Made by a program: the position numbers and the translations under genes | Origin: Thermoplasmata archaeon | GTDB taxonomy: Archaea; Thermoplasmatota; Thermoplasmata; Thermoplasmatales; Thermoplasmataceae | Assembly: GCA_021794355.1 (NCBI GenBank) | Contig: JAJYRA010000043.1 | Span: forward strand, 1-43,466 | Reading direction: 5' to 3' | Length of the DNA stretch: 43,466 nucleotides | The notes under the pieces: generated by a model | Told to the model about the DNA's origin: nothing | What the model saw: only the letters and a program-made list of their open reading frames with translations | Database searches by the model: none | Shown: positions 19,063-28,213 of the stretch, in pieces | How positions within the stretch are numbered: position 1 is the stretch's first letter | Layout of the letters: every line of letters begins with the position of its first letter

Positions 19063-19413
19063 ATGAAAAGAGAAGTAATCATAATGTTAAAATTTGGCAA
19101 TTCAGGGTATCCTCCAAGGAATGAATTGTTTTCTAAGGAGAAAGCAAGGGTGATTGCTTAGAGACTGAATGAAAACGAGGAGATTTTCAAGAGACTTCTC
19201 ACTCAGGTTGGCTATGAAACTAACCGGTCTATCTTGGATTATATAGTTAAATATCTGGGGACCAGAATGGTACATGGTGAACGTCTTGGATTGGGAAATG
19301 TCCGATCCGGGAAGGATAAAATCCATGATCAAAGTGAGACTCACCATGATCTGCAGTCTCAAGAAAATTTAGAACCAGAAAAGGAATCACTATTATGGGC
19401 GTTGGTCAAATGA
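19063..19413 (+). pseudogene. small gene with an in-frame TAG stop
   Basis: A frame of 117 codons runs from ATG 19063 to TGA 19411-19413 but is broken by TAG at 19159-19161, after 32 residues (ending FSKEKARVIA). The segment after the stop continues in protein-like fashion (RLNENEEIFKRLLTQVGYET...) with two charged helices and a polar tail. I do not recognise the family. It starts 2 bases after the secreted-protein stop. The most likely reading is a dead gene; suppressor readthrough is much less likely. Confidence 0.4.
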
Positions 19414-19441
19414 AGATATAGCGAAATGTCTGGGTAATTTC

Positions 19442-19558
19442 CTAAAATTCCACAATAGGGATCCAGTTATGGATGTAAGCAGCTGCCTTTCCCATACCAT
19501 ACTGAGTTTTCCTTCTTATATACTGGAGAAGTTTCCTGTTGTCATTCTCCATTTTCAT
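19442..19558 (-). CDS. small basic protein, 38 aa
   Basis: The frame starts 9 bases after the stop of the MFS gene on the same strand, and the sequence TAGGAGGTAAATATG places a perfect Shine-Dalgarno site over that stop codon. The product has a basic first half (NRKLLQYIRRKTQYGMGKAA) and an aromatic/hydrophobic end (YIHNWIPIVEF). The ribosome site and coupling are the main evidence. It may be a full small protein or the start of a gene truncated later. Confidence 0.45.
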   Translation of the reverse strand: MKMENDNRKLLQYIRRKTQYGMGKAAAYIHNWIPIVEF

Positions 19559-20684
19559 ATTTACCTCCTATGTCATATTGAATTTCTTTAGTTCACTTGA
19601 TAGAATATATGAGAATACTGCGAGAAATGCCATTGCTGCTGAAATGTAAAATCCTATGGAAACCCCAAAAAATTTTATGGCGATTCCAATCATGATAACC
19701 GTTGCTGCCGAACCAATACCAGTTATGGTTTTGTGTGCTGATGTTAGGTAGAGTAATTGTTCACCCTCTGCAATCTGGTAATGAAGACTTTCAACCAATG
19801 GACCAGCAGATGAAGCAATCACCCCATATGCAAACAGGGATATGGCTACCAGCAGGTATGAATTCAGGAAGGGTATAATCACCAGTGTTGGTATAACAAG
19901 TGCATTAAGCATGATATTTTTCTTTCTGATATTTCCATGTTTAAATCTTGAACCGATTGTGGGACCTACTATACCTCCTATGAATGCAACCACTATCAAT
20001 AGGGTCAGTGCTATGGGTGACCTTGAAAATCTTACTAAAACAAGCATTTCTACTATTAAGTAGAAGGGTGCTCCAATAGAATTCTCAAATAATGCAGTCG
20101 TCAAAAGGTACTGCTTTATTGTCCTATCGTTGAGTGCTTTTGAGATGCTTTCTCGAAAACCCTTATTCTCCTGTTCTGGGATATTATCATTCTTTGGTTT
20201 GAGCATTGCTGTAAGGATTGTTGAAATTAACATTGCGGTGAAGAATATCATGACACCATAATAATAAGAAAAATATGTTACCATTCCAGCTATAACCGTT
20301 CCTACTATTGAACTTGTGGCGAAGACTATATGTGCCAGAGAGAAGGCCTTATGGTACTGTTCTTTTTTTACAAACTCACTCTCCCACATAGAGTGAACGG
20401 GGTTGACAATAATGGTTCCCACACTAAGAATAATCGAACTTGCGAAAATACTTATGATCACAATAGAATGTATTCCTGTAAATAGGGCACCCAATACCAG
20501 CAGGATGGAAATTACCCCATACGTTTTATATTTAATCACAAGGCGTTTTTTGTTATTGATTCTGGAAGTATAGAAAGAGAGGGGTAGATACAATAAGCCC
20601 AATCCATAACTAATCCCCCCATATAATCCGCCTAAAATTGAACTATTTGAATATACAAGAATGATCCATAGAAAGAGTAATGAG

Positions 20685-20714
20685 GCCATTGATTCGCCAA
20701 TATGTGATGCAAAC
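20685..20714. repeat. 30-bp direct repeat, copy 1 (at MFS body start)
   Basis: The 30 bases starting GCCATTGATTCGCCAATATG recur exactly at 20750-20779. This copy contains the ATG used by the downstream MFS frame. Confidence 0.95.
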
Positions 20715-20749
20715 TATAGTCAAGGTAAATTAATAATCGGGTCACCTAT

Positions 20750-20779
20750 GCCATTGATTCGCCAATATGTGATGCAAAC
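20750..20779. repeat. 30-bp direct repeat, copy 2 (in MFS N-terminal part)
   Basis: Exact second copy, 65 bp from the first. Read on the minus strand it ends ATGGCATAG, giving the stop that separates the original N-terminus from the rest of the gene. Confidence 0.95.
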
Positions 20780-20847
20780 CCGCTAGAAATTTGTAGTCTG
20801 AAATTTCTTGACAATTTCTCAATATTATCTTTATTTTCTGCAGTCAA

Positions 20848-21184
20848 AAATCATCCACCTTGAGTCACCCTTTCAATTTCAGTAATTCATGTTATCAAAT
20901 ATATATTACTGATCCAATCAAGTTGAAATTGCACAGCTCTGGACACCCTTTATCGTTCAGTTTGTCTCTCTCCTATTTTCAAGTATATTCACTTTTGCTT
21001 CATTTTTCATTTCCATTCATCATTTTAACATAGGTCCCCCCCACAAATTGGTTTAAATTTCTATCCTGTGATGGGAAAGCGTTTCGAATAACCTTCCCTT
21101 TTAAGAGGAGGGGAAAGCACTCACTGGTCATTCACCAAACACAAGAATATCATTCCACTGAATGGAATGCACAACCAGCATTGA
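20848..21184. other. non-coding gap upstream of the MFS gene
   Basis: I see no gene here. It contains the MFS promoter region, a run of seven Cs at about 21036-21042, and a perfect 7-bp inverted repeat CATTCCA-CTGAA-TGGAATG at 21151-21169. Confidence 0.5.
20897..20907 (-). promoter_or_regulatory. TATA-like box for the MFS gene
   Basis: AAATATATATT on either strand, about 50 bases upstream of the TTG at 20847. It fits a promoter of the original, undisrupted MFS gene. Confidence 0.4.
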
Positions 21185-21226
21185 CCCCTTTTCCAATTCA
21201 GGTAATAAACCTCTGAGGAAAAAGGG
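21185..21226 (-). terminator. long hairpin after the SMP-30 gene
   Basis: Outer arms CCCCTTTTCC (21185-21194) and GGAAAAAGGG (21217-21226) pair, and inner TCAGGT (21198-21203) pairs with ACCTCTGA (21209-21216) with a small bulge. It starts about 10 bases beyond the SMP-30 stop codon, so termination or 3'-end protection is likely. Confidence 0.5.
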
Positions 21227-21236
21227 AATTCACCCC

Positions 21237-22124
21237 TTATGGAATATTGATTTTTGAATCATCAAAATGGTACGTTTCCACACCTTTTATTTCAACTCTC
21301 ACCCTGAATAGAGACCCGCCAAGGCCCTTTGGGTCATGAGGTTGGTTCTGGGTGAGTTTGGCAGATGTTACATACAGTTCATCAGAGTTCTTTCCCCCAA
21401 AGACGCAGGAAGTAATGTTAGTTGCCGGGAATATGATTTCGTCTAACTTTTTTCCGGTTTCTGGATTCCATCGGGAAATCCTGTGGCCTCCCCAGTGCGC
21501 AACCCATATATTTCCCTCCACATCCATGTTCATTCCATCGGGAAAACCCATTTCATCCATGAAATCAACTGCTACCCTTCCATCAGTAAGATTGCAGTCC
21601 TCATCATAATTATAGGCCATCACCTTCCTGGTTGGTGTATCAATGTGATAAAAAACCTTCCTGTTCACATCCCATGCAAGTCCGTTGGAAATGGTCTGTC
21701 CATCCATCACTTTCCTCAGCTTTCCATCGGAAGTAAATACGTAAAGTGAAGCAACCGGTTCATTTTCATTCATGTCCATGGTCCCTGCCCAATAGTTTCC
21801 ATAGGGATCGACCTTTCCATCATTGAACCTGTTGTTTTTTATGTCCGTTTCAGTTTCAGTCAAAACCCTTTCAAATCCGGTTTCTGGGTCTATGGCTACA
21901 AATTTATGATCTATGGTTGCATAAACCTTTCCCGACCTGGAAGGTACGATGGAGGATATCATGCCAGAAGCATTTCTTGTTTCAATCTCCCCAGTGGAAA
22001 TGTTGTAGAATCTGAATAGTTTCCCCTTAATGTCAACCCAGTAGACCCTTCCGGTTCTCTTTTCCCATGTGGGGCCTTCCCCAAGAATTTCTGTCTGTTT
22101 CGATACAACTTCAATTTCAACCAT
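21237..22124 (-). CDS. SMP-30/gluconolactonase-family protein
   Basis: A 295-aa six-bladed beta-propeller of the SMP-30/regucalcin/gluconolactonase family, soluble and cytoplasmic. The metal ligands are in place: Glu16 (LGEGPTWE), Asn101 (NNRFNDGK), Asn147 (TISNGLAWD) and Asp196 (GFPDGMNMD). Such enzymes hydrolyse sugar lactones; in Thermoplasmatales the non-phosphorylative Entner-Doudoroff route makes gluconolactone, so that is the natural substrate guess. It follows the aldo/keto reductase gene on the same strand after 76 bp. A strong hairpin lies after its stop. Full length for the family; exact lactone is not known. Confidence 0.88.
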   Translation of the reverse strand: MVEIEVVSKQTEILGEGPTWEKRTGRVYWVDIKGKLFRFYNISTGEIETRNASGMISSIVPSRSGKVYATIDHKFVAIDPETGFERVLTETETDIKNNRFNDGKVDPYGNYWAGTMDMNENEPVASLYVFTSDGKLRKVMDGQTISNGLAWDVNRKVFYHIDTPTRKVMAYNYDEDCNLTDGRVAVDFMDEMGFPDGMNMDVEGNIWVAHWGGHRISRWNPETGKKLDEIIFPATNITSCVFGGKNSDELYVTSAKLTQNQPHDPKGLGGSLFRVRVEIKGVETYHFDDSKINIP

Positions 22125-22200
22125 GGTATGTTAAGGACATCTAACGATAAAACATATAGCTTTCACATGCAATTCAATCTGAAATTTTGAAAGAAAAAAA

Positions 22201-23088
22201 TCAGTTAGTGTTATCTCCACTCCATGATGGTCCCCTGACGGATTGAGCAGCTTTTTCCAATTTCTCAATTTCTTCAGGGGTCATCTTCCATCCCATGCAT
22301 CCAGCATTTTCTTTCACGTGATCTGGATTGGAGGCCCTCGGTATGGGATGAACAAAATCATATTTGCTGATAAACCAGTTCAGCACAATCTGTGTTATGG
22401 TCTTCTTACCATGATTTTTTTCTATCTCCTGCATTACTTCCTGGCCCAATACAGAGGAATCGGTGAGGACTCCATGGGCCAGTGGATAATAGGCCAGAAT
22501 GGAAATTTTATTCTCCCTGCAGAATGGCAGCAGGTCATTTTCAATATTCCTGTGTGCTATATTGAAATTCATCTGGGTTGAGGCAAGGGTATGTTTCTTG
22601 AAAAAAGTAATTGCTTCCCTTGTCTGTTCCAGATTGAAGTTACTTATGCCTATGTTCCTTACCTTTCCCTCATCCACAAGGTGTTCCATGGCCCTTATGG
22701 CCTCTTTCACCCTTTCAGGTTTGGCGTGCATGTGCAACTGGTATAGATCAATATAATTTGTTCCAAGTTTCCTTAAACTCCTCTTGCAGGATTTTATCAC
22801 ACCATCGTAGGAATAGTGGAGGGGAAAAACCTTGGTTGCAAGAAACAGTTCATCCCTTTTCACGCCCTTTATTGCTTCCATCACGAGAGGTTCTGTCTGA
22901 TAGATTTCTGCCGTGTCAATAAAGTTTATTCCGGATTCCAAGGCAGCCCTTATGGCAGATATCTTCCTGTCCTTTCCGGATTTTATTCCGAGTACTTTTG
23001 CCGGTGCTATCCATTTGAAGTCATAATAGGTTCCAACACCCATGGGACTTATTTTCATATCTGTGGTTCCAAAATTAACCCTATCCAT
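22201..23088 (-). CDS. aldo/keto reductase
   Basis: A 295-aa NAD(P)H-dependent oxidoreductase with the AKR (beta/alpha)8 barrel. The catalytic tetrad is visible: Asp58 and Tyr63 in FIDTAEIYQTE, Lys86 in ATKVF and His119 in DLYQLHMHA. The C-terminal region has the usual NADPH-binding helix pattern (IPRASNPDHVKENAG). It precedes the SMP-30 gene in the same direction, so a joint role in sugar or aldehyde oxidation/reduction is plausible. The ATG at 23088 is the first in frame and close to AT-rich sequence; the gene looks intact. Confidence 0.9.
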   Translation of the reverse strand: MDRVNFGTTDMKISPMGVGTYYDFKWIAPAKVLGIKSGKDRKISAIRAALESGINFIDTAEIYQTEPLVMEAIKGVKRDELFLATKVFPLHYSYDGVIKSCKRSLRKLGTNYIDLYQLHMHAKPERVKEAIRAMEHLVDEGKVRNIGISNFNLEQTREAITFFKKHTLASTQMNFNIAHRNIENDLLPFCRENKISILAYYPLAHGVLTDSSVLGQEVMQEIEKNHGKKTITQIVLNWFISKYDFVHPIPRASNPDHVKENAGCMGWKMTPEEIEKLEKAAQSVRGPSWSGDNTN

Positions 23089-23185
23089 GGGTTAACATGC
23101 CCTATGCCATATTAAACCGTATCTTTCTTTCCCGTGAAAGAGTTCCTTCACGCTCCGTTGTTCTCAGGAATAATAAGCGAAATAT

Positions 23186-23881
23186 TCATTTGGAACCATT
23201 GGAAGGATCCTTCTGATCTGTCATGAGCCTTATTTTCGCAGAGTTCTTTCTCAGCCACATTTTTTTCTCTTTCCAGTCCGGTATCTCCTTCCCGACCCTT
23301 TCATAGAAAGTTCTGTCATGGAGAAACATTTCTGTATGTACCAGTTCATGGACAATCACATAATCGATTACTTCTGGAGGAGCCATGGCAAGCCTCCATG
23401 AAAATCTCAATCTCCTGCTCTTATCACAGCTGGCCCACATTGTTATGGAACTGCCAATGGTGTATTTGCTGTATTCCAATCCAAGTTTTCTAGAGTAGTA
23501 AGGAACTCGTCGGTCAAGAACCTGTAAAAGTTCATTCCGGCAGAACCTCTTGAAATGCCCCACCACATCTTCCACACATCCAGGTGATACATGGAAAATA
23601 CCATCAAAATCGAAGCACCTGGTGGAATCGGAAACTGAAACCTCATATTCATTTCCCATGAATAGAAAGTTTCTCTTCCTTTTGGAGGAGAGGTCCCTTC
23701 TCATTTCAGACACCCTCATAAATTCTTCATTCCTTTTCTTGATCCAGATCCTATGCTTACGAAGGAAATCCTCAACTTCCTTTTCATCTGCATTGTATGG
23801 CACTCTGGCAAGAAACTTTCCATCTTCAGAGTGTTCAAGCCTGAAGTTCTTTCTTCTTTCTCTCTCCACCTTTATATTCAT
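23186..23881 (-). CDS. DUF45 (YgjP/SprT-like) metallopeptidase
   Basis: A 231-aa protein with the zincin signature VIVHELVHTEMFLHDRTFY: His178, Glu179 and His182, with His188 as the probable third ligand. The N-terminal part is rich in basic residues (VERERRKNFRLEH) and is typical of the YgjP/DUF45 family. Substrates are unknown; related SprT-like proteins act on DNA-protein crosslinks. The frame is open further upstream to 23992, but that would overlap the M13 peptidase gene, so I chose ATG 23881, which would be leaderless. It follows the M13 gene on the same strand. Confidence 0.85.
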   Translation of the reverse strand: MNIKVERERRKNFRLEHSEDGKFLARVPYNADEKEVEDFLRKHRIWIKKRNEEFMRVSEMRRDLSSKRKRNFLFMGNEYEVSVSDSTRCFDFDGIFHVSPGCVEDVVGHFKRFCRNELLQVLDRRVPYYSRKLGLEYSKYTIGSSITMWASCDKSRRLRFSWRLAMAPPEVIDYVIVHELVHTEMFLHDRTFYERVGKEIPDWKEKKMWLRKNSAKIRLMTDQKDPSNGSK

Positions 23882-23915
23882 TGATATACTGAAAAAATAG
23901 GTTAAATTAAGGTAT

Positions 23916-25913
23916 TCACCAGATAAATATTTTATTTCCCGGGGTGGCCTTAACCTTTGAAAGCTTTTCGAAGGACTCCTCAAATTTCTCATGATTCCTT
24001 ACTGGCACGAATCCACGGAAAGCATTGGGTGAGTGGGGATCTATGGAGATTCTTCTCCTTATTTCCTGTTCCCTGTTGTTACCCCTCCATATCTGTGCCC
24101 ATGAGAGGAAAAACCTCTGTTCAGGGTTAAAGCCGTCTATATCTCTCCTCAATTCAGGATTCTTTCTCAATCTTCTCTGGAGTGCCTCAAAGGCTATGCT
24201 TACTCCCCCAAGATCTGCAATATTTTCCCCCAGTGTCAATTTTCCGTTCACGTGCAAGCCAGGAAGTACCTCAAGGGAATTGTAGAGATCTACAACCTGA
24301 TCAGCCCTTTCCGTGAACTTCTTCTCATCTTCCGGTATCCACCAGTCCTTCAGGTTCCCCTCATGATCATATCTTCTCCCCTGATCATCGAAGCCATGAG
24401 TGATTTCGTGGGATATGACGCCTCCAATGCCGCCATAATTAACCGCATAATCCATGGAGACATCAAAGAATGGGGGTTGCAGGATTCCTGCAGGAAATAC
24501 TATTTCATTCTCCGTGGGAGAGAAGTAGGCATTGACAGTGGGTGGTGTCATGAGCCACAGCTCCCTGTCAACATTTTCGTTCACCCTCTTTGCTTCCCTC
24601 TTGAATTCAAAGTTTTCTGATCTCATTATGTTACCCAGAAGATCATCTTTCCTGATCTCCACCGTGGAATAATCCAGGAATTTTGACGGAAAACCTATCT
24701 TAGCCCTGAATTTCTTGAATTTCTCCATGGCCTTCTCCTTCGTTATGTCACTCATCCATGGCAGATTTTTCAATTTCTCCTCGAAAACCGATCTGATGTC
24801 ATTAACCATGGTTTCCATTCTTTCCTGGGCATCCTTACCGAACTCTTTCTCAACGTATAATTCTCCTAGGGCCTCTCCTATGCCCCTGTCAATAATGCTG
24901 ACAGCCTTTTTCCATCTTTTTTCCGGGACTTCCTGGCCGAGAAGCTTTTTGTTGAAGAAATCAAAATGCTCATTCTCAACCTCTTCGTGAAGATAGGGGG
25001 CAGCAAAGTTCAGGGCATTCCACTGAAGATATGCCTTCCATTCTTCTAGGGGAAACTCCTCCAGCATTTTATTAACAGAACCAATAACCTCAGGTTGTCC
25101 TATTATAATATACTCCGTTTGTGGCACCTGTGATATCTCCATGTATTTATTAATCCTAAGTTCTCCATAATCCTCAGCCAGTTTTGATATGGGTATCCTG
25201 TTATAATTTTTCTCTGAGTCCCTTAAATCAGCCTGAGGTCTGCTCACCTTTGCTATCTCTGTCTCTATCTTCATAACAGAGGCTACTTTTTTATCCGCCT
25301 CTTCCGGGGAGTTTCCGTATAGCACGAACATGTTTTTCAGGTGTTTCCCGTAATCGGAAAGAATAGGTTTAAAGGAGTCCAGGAGATAGTAATCCCTGTT
25401 TGGAAGGGAAAGCCCTCCCTGGTAGATATACAGGGCATATATGGAACTGTTTTTCTCATCGGGCATGGAGAATATGGAAAAAAATCCAGGGACACCGTTT
25501 GAATGCAGGTATTGCATCACAGATACAATGTCCTCGCCGCTCCTTACCTGATCTATCCTTTCCATAAGGGGTTCAAGGGGCTTAAATTTCTTGGTTTCAA
25601 GGATCTTCCTGTTCATTACGGATGTGTAGAAATCTCCAACCATTCTTTCTATTTTTCTGCTCTTTCCTGAATCAAGTGCACAGGCTTCAAGGATCTTTCC
25701 CAGTATGTATATGTTCCTGTCCCTCAATTCCATGAAACCTCCCCATGAAGATTTGTCCGGTGGTATGGGGTGAGTATCCATCCATTTCCCGTTAGCGTAC
25801 CTGTAGAAATCAACCAGTGGGTCAGCATTCCTATCCATGTTGTGAATGGAGAACTTTGCCTCCTCCGGACTCTCATCATCGTTGATCTTCTCTATAAAAC
25901 CATTATCAACCAT
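23916..25913 (-). CDS. M13 family metallopeptidase (neprilysin/PepO-like)
   Basis: A 665-aa zinc endopeptidase, full length for the family. It has the N-terminal M13 domain (from about residue 25: DPLVDFYRYANGKWMDTHPI), the NAYFSPTENEIVFPAGIL segment that lines the substrate cleft, the zinc motif HEITH (about 502-506) and the third ligand in GENIADLGG (about 563). Unlike mammalian neprilysin it has no N-terminal membrane anchor or signal peptide, so it is cytoplasmic and probably degrades peptides. I chose ATG 25913 over the TTG at 25928. It is followed by the DUF45 gene on the same strand. Confidence 0.93.
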   Translation of the reverse strand: MVDNGFIEKINDDESPEEAKFSIHNMDRNADPLVDFYRYANGKWMDTHPIPPDKSSWGGFMELRDRNIYILGKILEACALDSGKSRKIERMVGDFYTSVMNRKILETKKFKPLEPLMERIDQVRSGEDIVSVMQYLHSNGVPGFFSIFSMPDEKNSSIYALYIYQGGLSLPNRDYYLLDSFKPILSDYGKHLKNMFVLYGNSPEEADKKVASVMKIETEIAKVSRPQADLRDSEKNYNRIPISKLAEDYGELRINKYMEISQVPQTEYIIIGQPEVIGSVNKMLEEFPLEEWKAYLQWNALNFAAPYLHEEVENEHFDFFNKKLLGQEVPEKRWKKAVSIIDRGIGEALGELYVEKEFGKDAQERMETMVNDIRSVFEEKLKNLPWMSDITKEKAMEKFKKFRAKIGFPSKFLDYSTVEIRKDDLLGNIMRSENFEFKREAKRVNENVDRELWLMTPPTVNAYFSPTENEIVFPAGILQPPFFDVSMDYAVNYGGIGGVISHEITHGFDDQGRRYDHEGNLKDWWIPEDEKKFTERADQVVDLYNSLEVLPGLHVNGKLTLGENIADLGGVSIAFEALQRRLRKNPELRRDIDGFNPEQRFFLSWAQIWRGNNREQEIRRRISIDPHSPNAFRGFVPVRNHEKFEESFEKLSKVKATPGNKIFIW

Positions 25914-26044
25914 GGCTGTCCATAACAACCTTACATTTTAAGGTTTACCGATTTTATCTATGGTTTTCTTCAATGGCCTGGGGGGAAAAGTCAATCTGTG
26001 AAAGTTCTTGAATGGATCACATTTGTTCACGTTGCAAATAACAA

Positions 26045-26782
26045 CTAAAGGGTTATGCCCCCATCAATGAGGAACGTCTGTCCTGTTATGAAGGATGATT
26101 TTTCAGATAGAAGGAAAGATGCCATGTTTGTAACATCCTCAATGGTTTCCATTCTTCCCATCGGAGTCATCCTGACTATGACTTCCCTGAATCCACTATT
26201 TGAAAGTATATTCCCAGTCATATGGGTTTCCACAAAGGAGGGAGCAATGGCATTAACCCTGGTTTTTGGCGCAAGGGATAGGGCCATTGACTTTGTGGCA
26301 TGAATGAGGGCAGCCTTACTGGACTGGTAGGCAATGGAAATCTCCCTGGAAGCCCTTAGGCCAGAGGCTGAACTCATATTAAGGATGGATGAAGAATCAG
26401 TAAAAAATTTTAGGAGTCTTTTCGTGAGGAGAACCGGCGCAGTGAGATTTAAGCTCAGGACCATGCCCCAATCCTCATCAGTTATGTTTCTCACATCACC
26501 GGAAACAGCAATTCCTGCGTTATTCACCAATCCCCCCAGTTTTATACCTCCCTCCTCAACCTGATCCCTCAGGGAATCAAGGCCGGCAGTGGAACTGAGA
26601 TCTGACCTCAGGAGGATGGTTTCCACATCCCTCTTCCTGCAGAAATCATCAATTTCCTTTATTCGCTTCTCACCCCTGTTATAGTGAAGGGCAACATTCC
26701 TTCCCTCTTCCGATAGGGAACGGGCAATTCCTGCACCTAGACCACTGGATGAACCTGTTATGAGGACAAAGTTTTTCTGCAT
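26045..26782 (-). CDS. short-chain dehydrogenase/reductase (FabG-like)
   Basis: A 245-aa Rossmann-fold oxidoreductase. The cofactor loop is TGSSSGLG (9-16), the NNAG motif is at 87-90 and the catalytic residues are Ser138 and YxxxK (Tyr152, Lys156). The C-terminus FITGQTFLIDGGITL is the usual SDR end. It resembles 3-oxoacyl-ACP reductases and glucose/sugar dehydrogenases of the classical type, and the substrate cannot be assigned. His34 and Arg36 after the second strand hint at NADP preference. The start is ATG 26782, divergent from the methyltransferase gene. Confidence 0.9.
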   Translation of the reverse strand: MQKNFVLITGSSSGLGAGIARSLSEEGRNVALHYNRGEKRIKEIDDFCRKRDVETILLRSDLSSTAGLDSLRDQVEEGGIKLGGLVNNAGIAVSGDVRNITDEDWGMVLSLNLTAPVLLTKRLLKFFTDSSSILNMSSASGLRASREISIAYQSSKAALIHATKSMALSLAPKTRVNAIAPSFVETHMTGNILSNSGFREVIVRMTPMGRMETIEDVTNMASFLLSEKSSFITGQTFLIDGGITL

Positions 26783-26890
26783 AAATTGTCAGTTAAATAT
26801 AGGCTAAAACGTTTTCCAATTTTCTCCTTAAGGAATGGAAGAAACTCCCCAATACAAAATGAAATTAAGCCATTAAAACATGATGAAAGG

Positions 26891-28213
26891 ATGAGGAAGG
26901 ATCTGCAGAGGGAAATGGCATTCAGGAGGGATTCTGGAAGTCATTCAACCACTTCAGAACTGTTCAGGGATTTCATTCTCCCCATGATCGGAAGCAGGGT
27001 AAGAACATGCAGTTTCATGGATCTGTTCTGTGGGGAAGGGAACCTCATTCTACCCATCCTTGAATACATACCTCCGGAAGAAAGAACAGATTACTTCAAA
27101 AAAAATATCTTCTTGGTAGATAAATATCAAGATAAGATAGAAAAATGCATCCGGAATGTAGAGGAACTTGGTGTCGAAGAGAAGGTTGCTGAGGAAAACA
27201 TATTCTGCATGGACTCGCTGAACGGTTTTCCAGCATTGCCAGAGCAGGTGAAAAAAAGAATTATTCACATAACAAATCCACCATACCTTTATTCCGGTTA
27301 TACAGGAAAGACAGAGAATAGGGAAAAATTTAAGCCATATTTTAAAGGCTCAAATGAAAAGTTCCAGGATCTTTATCAGATAGCCATGATGAATGATCTG
27401 AGAAATGGAATAGAAGAAATGATCTATATAATTCCCTCAAACTTCCTGTATGGTGGAACGGGTTCTGATTTAATAAGAAAATCCTTCCTTCCCCATTATG
27501 AAATTAAGGATGCATACATATTTGAGGGAAGGCTGTTCAGATACACGGGAACCAATGTATCCATCCTTCACTTTAAAAAATCTCCATCCATAAATAATAG
27601 CATAGAATTCCAGGCATTCAAGATTAATTCAAGAATTCTCAGCAAGAATTATGTTCTCAATCAATTCAATTCTTACCGTCCGTCCGGGGGGTTTCAGGAG
27701 TTTGTATCCAGAGGAAAGAGGAATAACCTGAGCATCACGTTCCACCTGAAGATGGAAGATATCCAAAGAAATCCGGGCGATCATAGGATAAAACTCATGG
27801 ATTCAACAAGATACGTGAAGAGAAGGTATTTCCAGAGGGAGTTTTATGTAAACTCCTCATTATATGAAAGAATAAAGCAAAATTTCCTGTATCTGAGAAC
27901 CCTTGATACAGGAAGCCTGGAGGGAAGGGCAGGGATATACCGAATTGACGAACAGTTTGGTGTGGATGGCATCTACGAAAGTGGGAAATCACACAGGACC
28001 AACCCCATTCAGATTTTCATTGAACCCAATCCGGGTGAGGAGGCAATGGTAAACTTCATGTATAATTTTAACAGAAACTTAAACAGGCTTCGGGAATCCA
28101 CGGACAGTGATTTTCTCACAACGTACAGATACAGTGATTTCCAGAAATACACAAGGAAATACCTGGGGCTGATACAGGCAAGGCAGTTGATGGAAATAAC
28201 AGACATTTCCTGA
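26891..28213 (+). CDS. orphan N6-adenine DNA methyltransferase
   Basis: A 440-aa SAM-dependent methyltransferase with motif I FMDLFCGEGNLILP and the catalytic motif TNPPY of adenine-N6 methylases, followed by a target-recognition-like C-terminal region. No restriction endonuclease gene is adjacent. I place the start at ATG 26891; the frame is open from TTG 26786, but that start would leave 3 bp to the divergent SDR start and no promoter space. A TATA-like TTAAATATAG sits at about 26792. It could be a solitary methylase, the MTase half of a Type II or IIG relative, or an RNA/protein methylase; the NPPY core favours DNA. Confidence 0.78.
   Translation: MRKDLQREMAFRRDSGSHSTTSELFRDFILPMIGSRVRTCSFMDLFCGEGNLILPILEYIPPEERTDYFKKNIFLVDKYQDKIEKCIRNVEELGVEEKVAEENIFCMDSLNGFPALPEQVKKRIIHITNPPYLYSGYTGKTENREKFKPYFKGSNEKFQDLYQIAMMNDLRNGIEEMIYIIPSNFLYGGTGSDLIRKSFLPHYEIKDAYIFEGRLFRYTGTNVSILHFKKSPSINNSIEFQAFKINSRILSKNYVLNQFNSYRPSGGFQEFVSRGKRNNLSITFHLKMEDIQRNPGDHRIKLMDSTRYVKRRYFQREFYVNSSLYERIKQNFLYLRTLDTGSLEGRAGIYRIDEQFGVDGIYESGKSHRTNPIQIFIEPNPGEEAMVNFMYNFNRNLNRLRESTDSDFLTTYRYSDFQKYTRKYLGLIQARQLMEITDIS

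Larger units (their letters stand above)
19568..20847 (-). pseudogene. MFS transporter, disrupted near the 5' end
   Basis: The body (ATG 20689 to TAG 19568) encodes 373 residues of a major facilitator with about 11 membrane segments; the first helix is cut (it starts MASLLFLWIILVYSNSS). The missing N-terminus is present upstream: a TTG at 20847 preceded by AAGGTGG opens a frame ending ...SRNFRLQISSGFASHIGESMA and then TAG, just where the body should continue. A 65-bp insertion bounded by 30-bp direct repeats separates them and adds both a stop and a frame change. A shortened protein from ATG 20689 could still be made but would lack part of helix 1. Confidence 0.7.
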
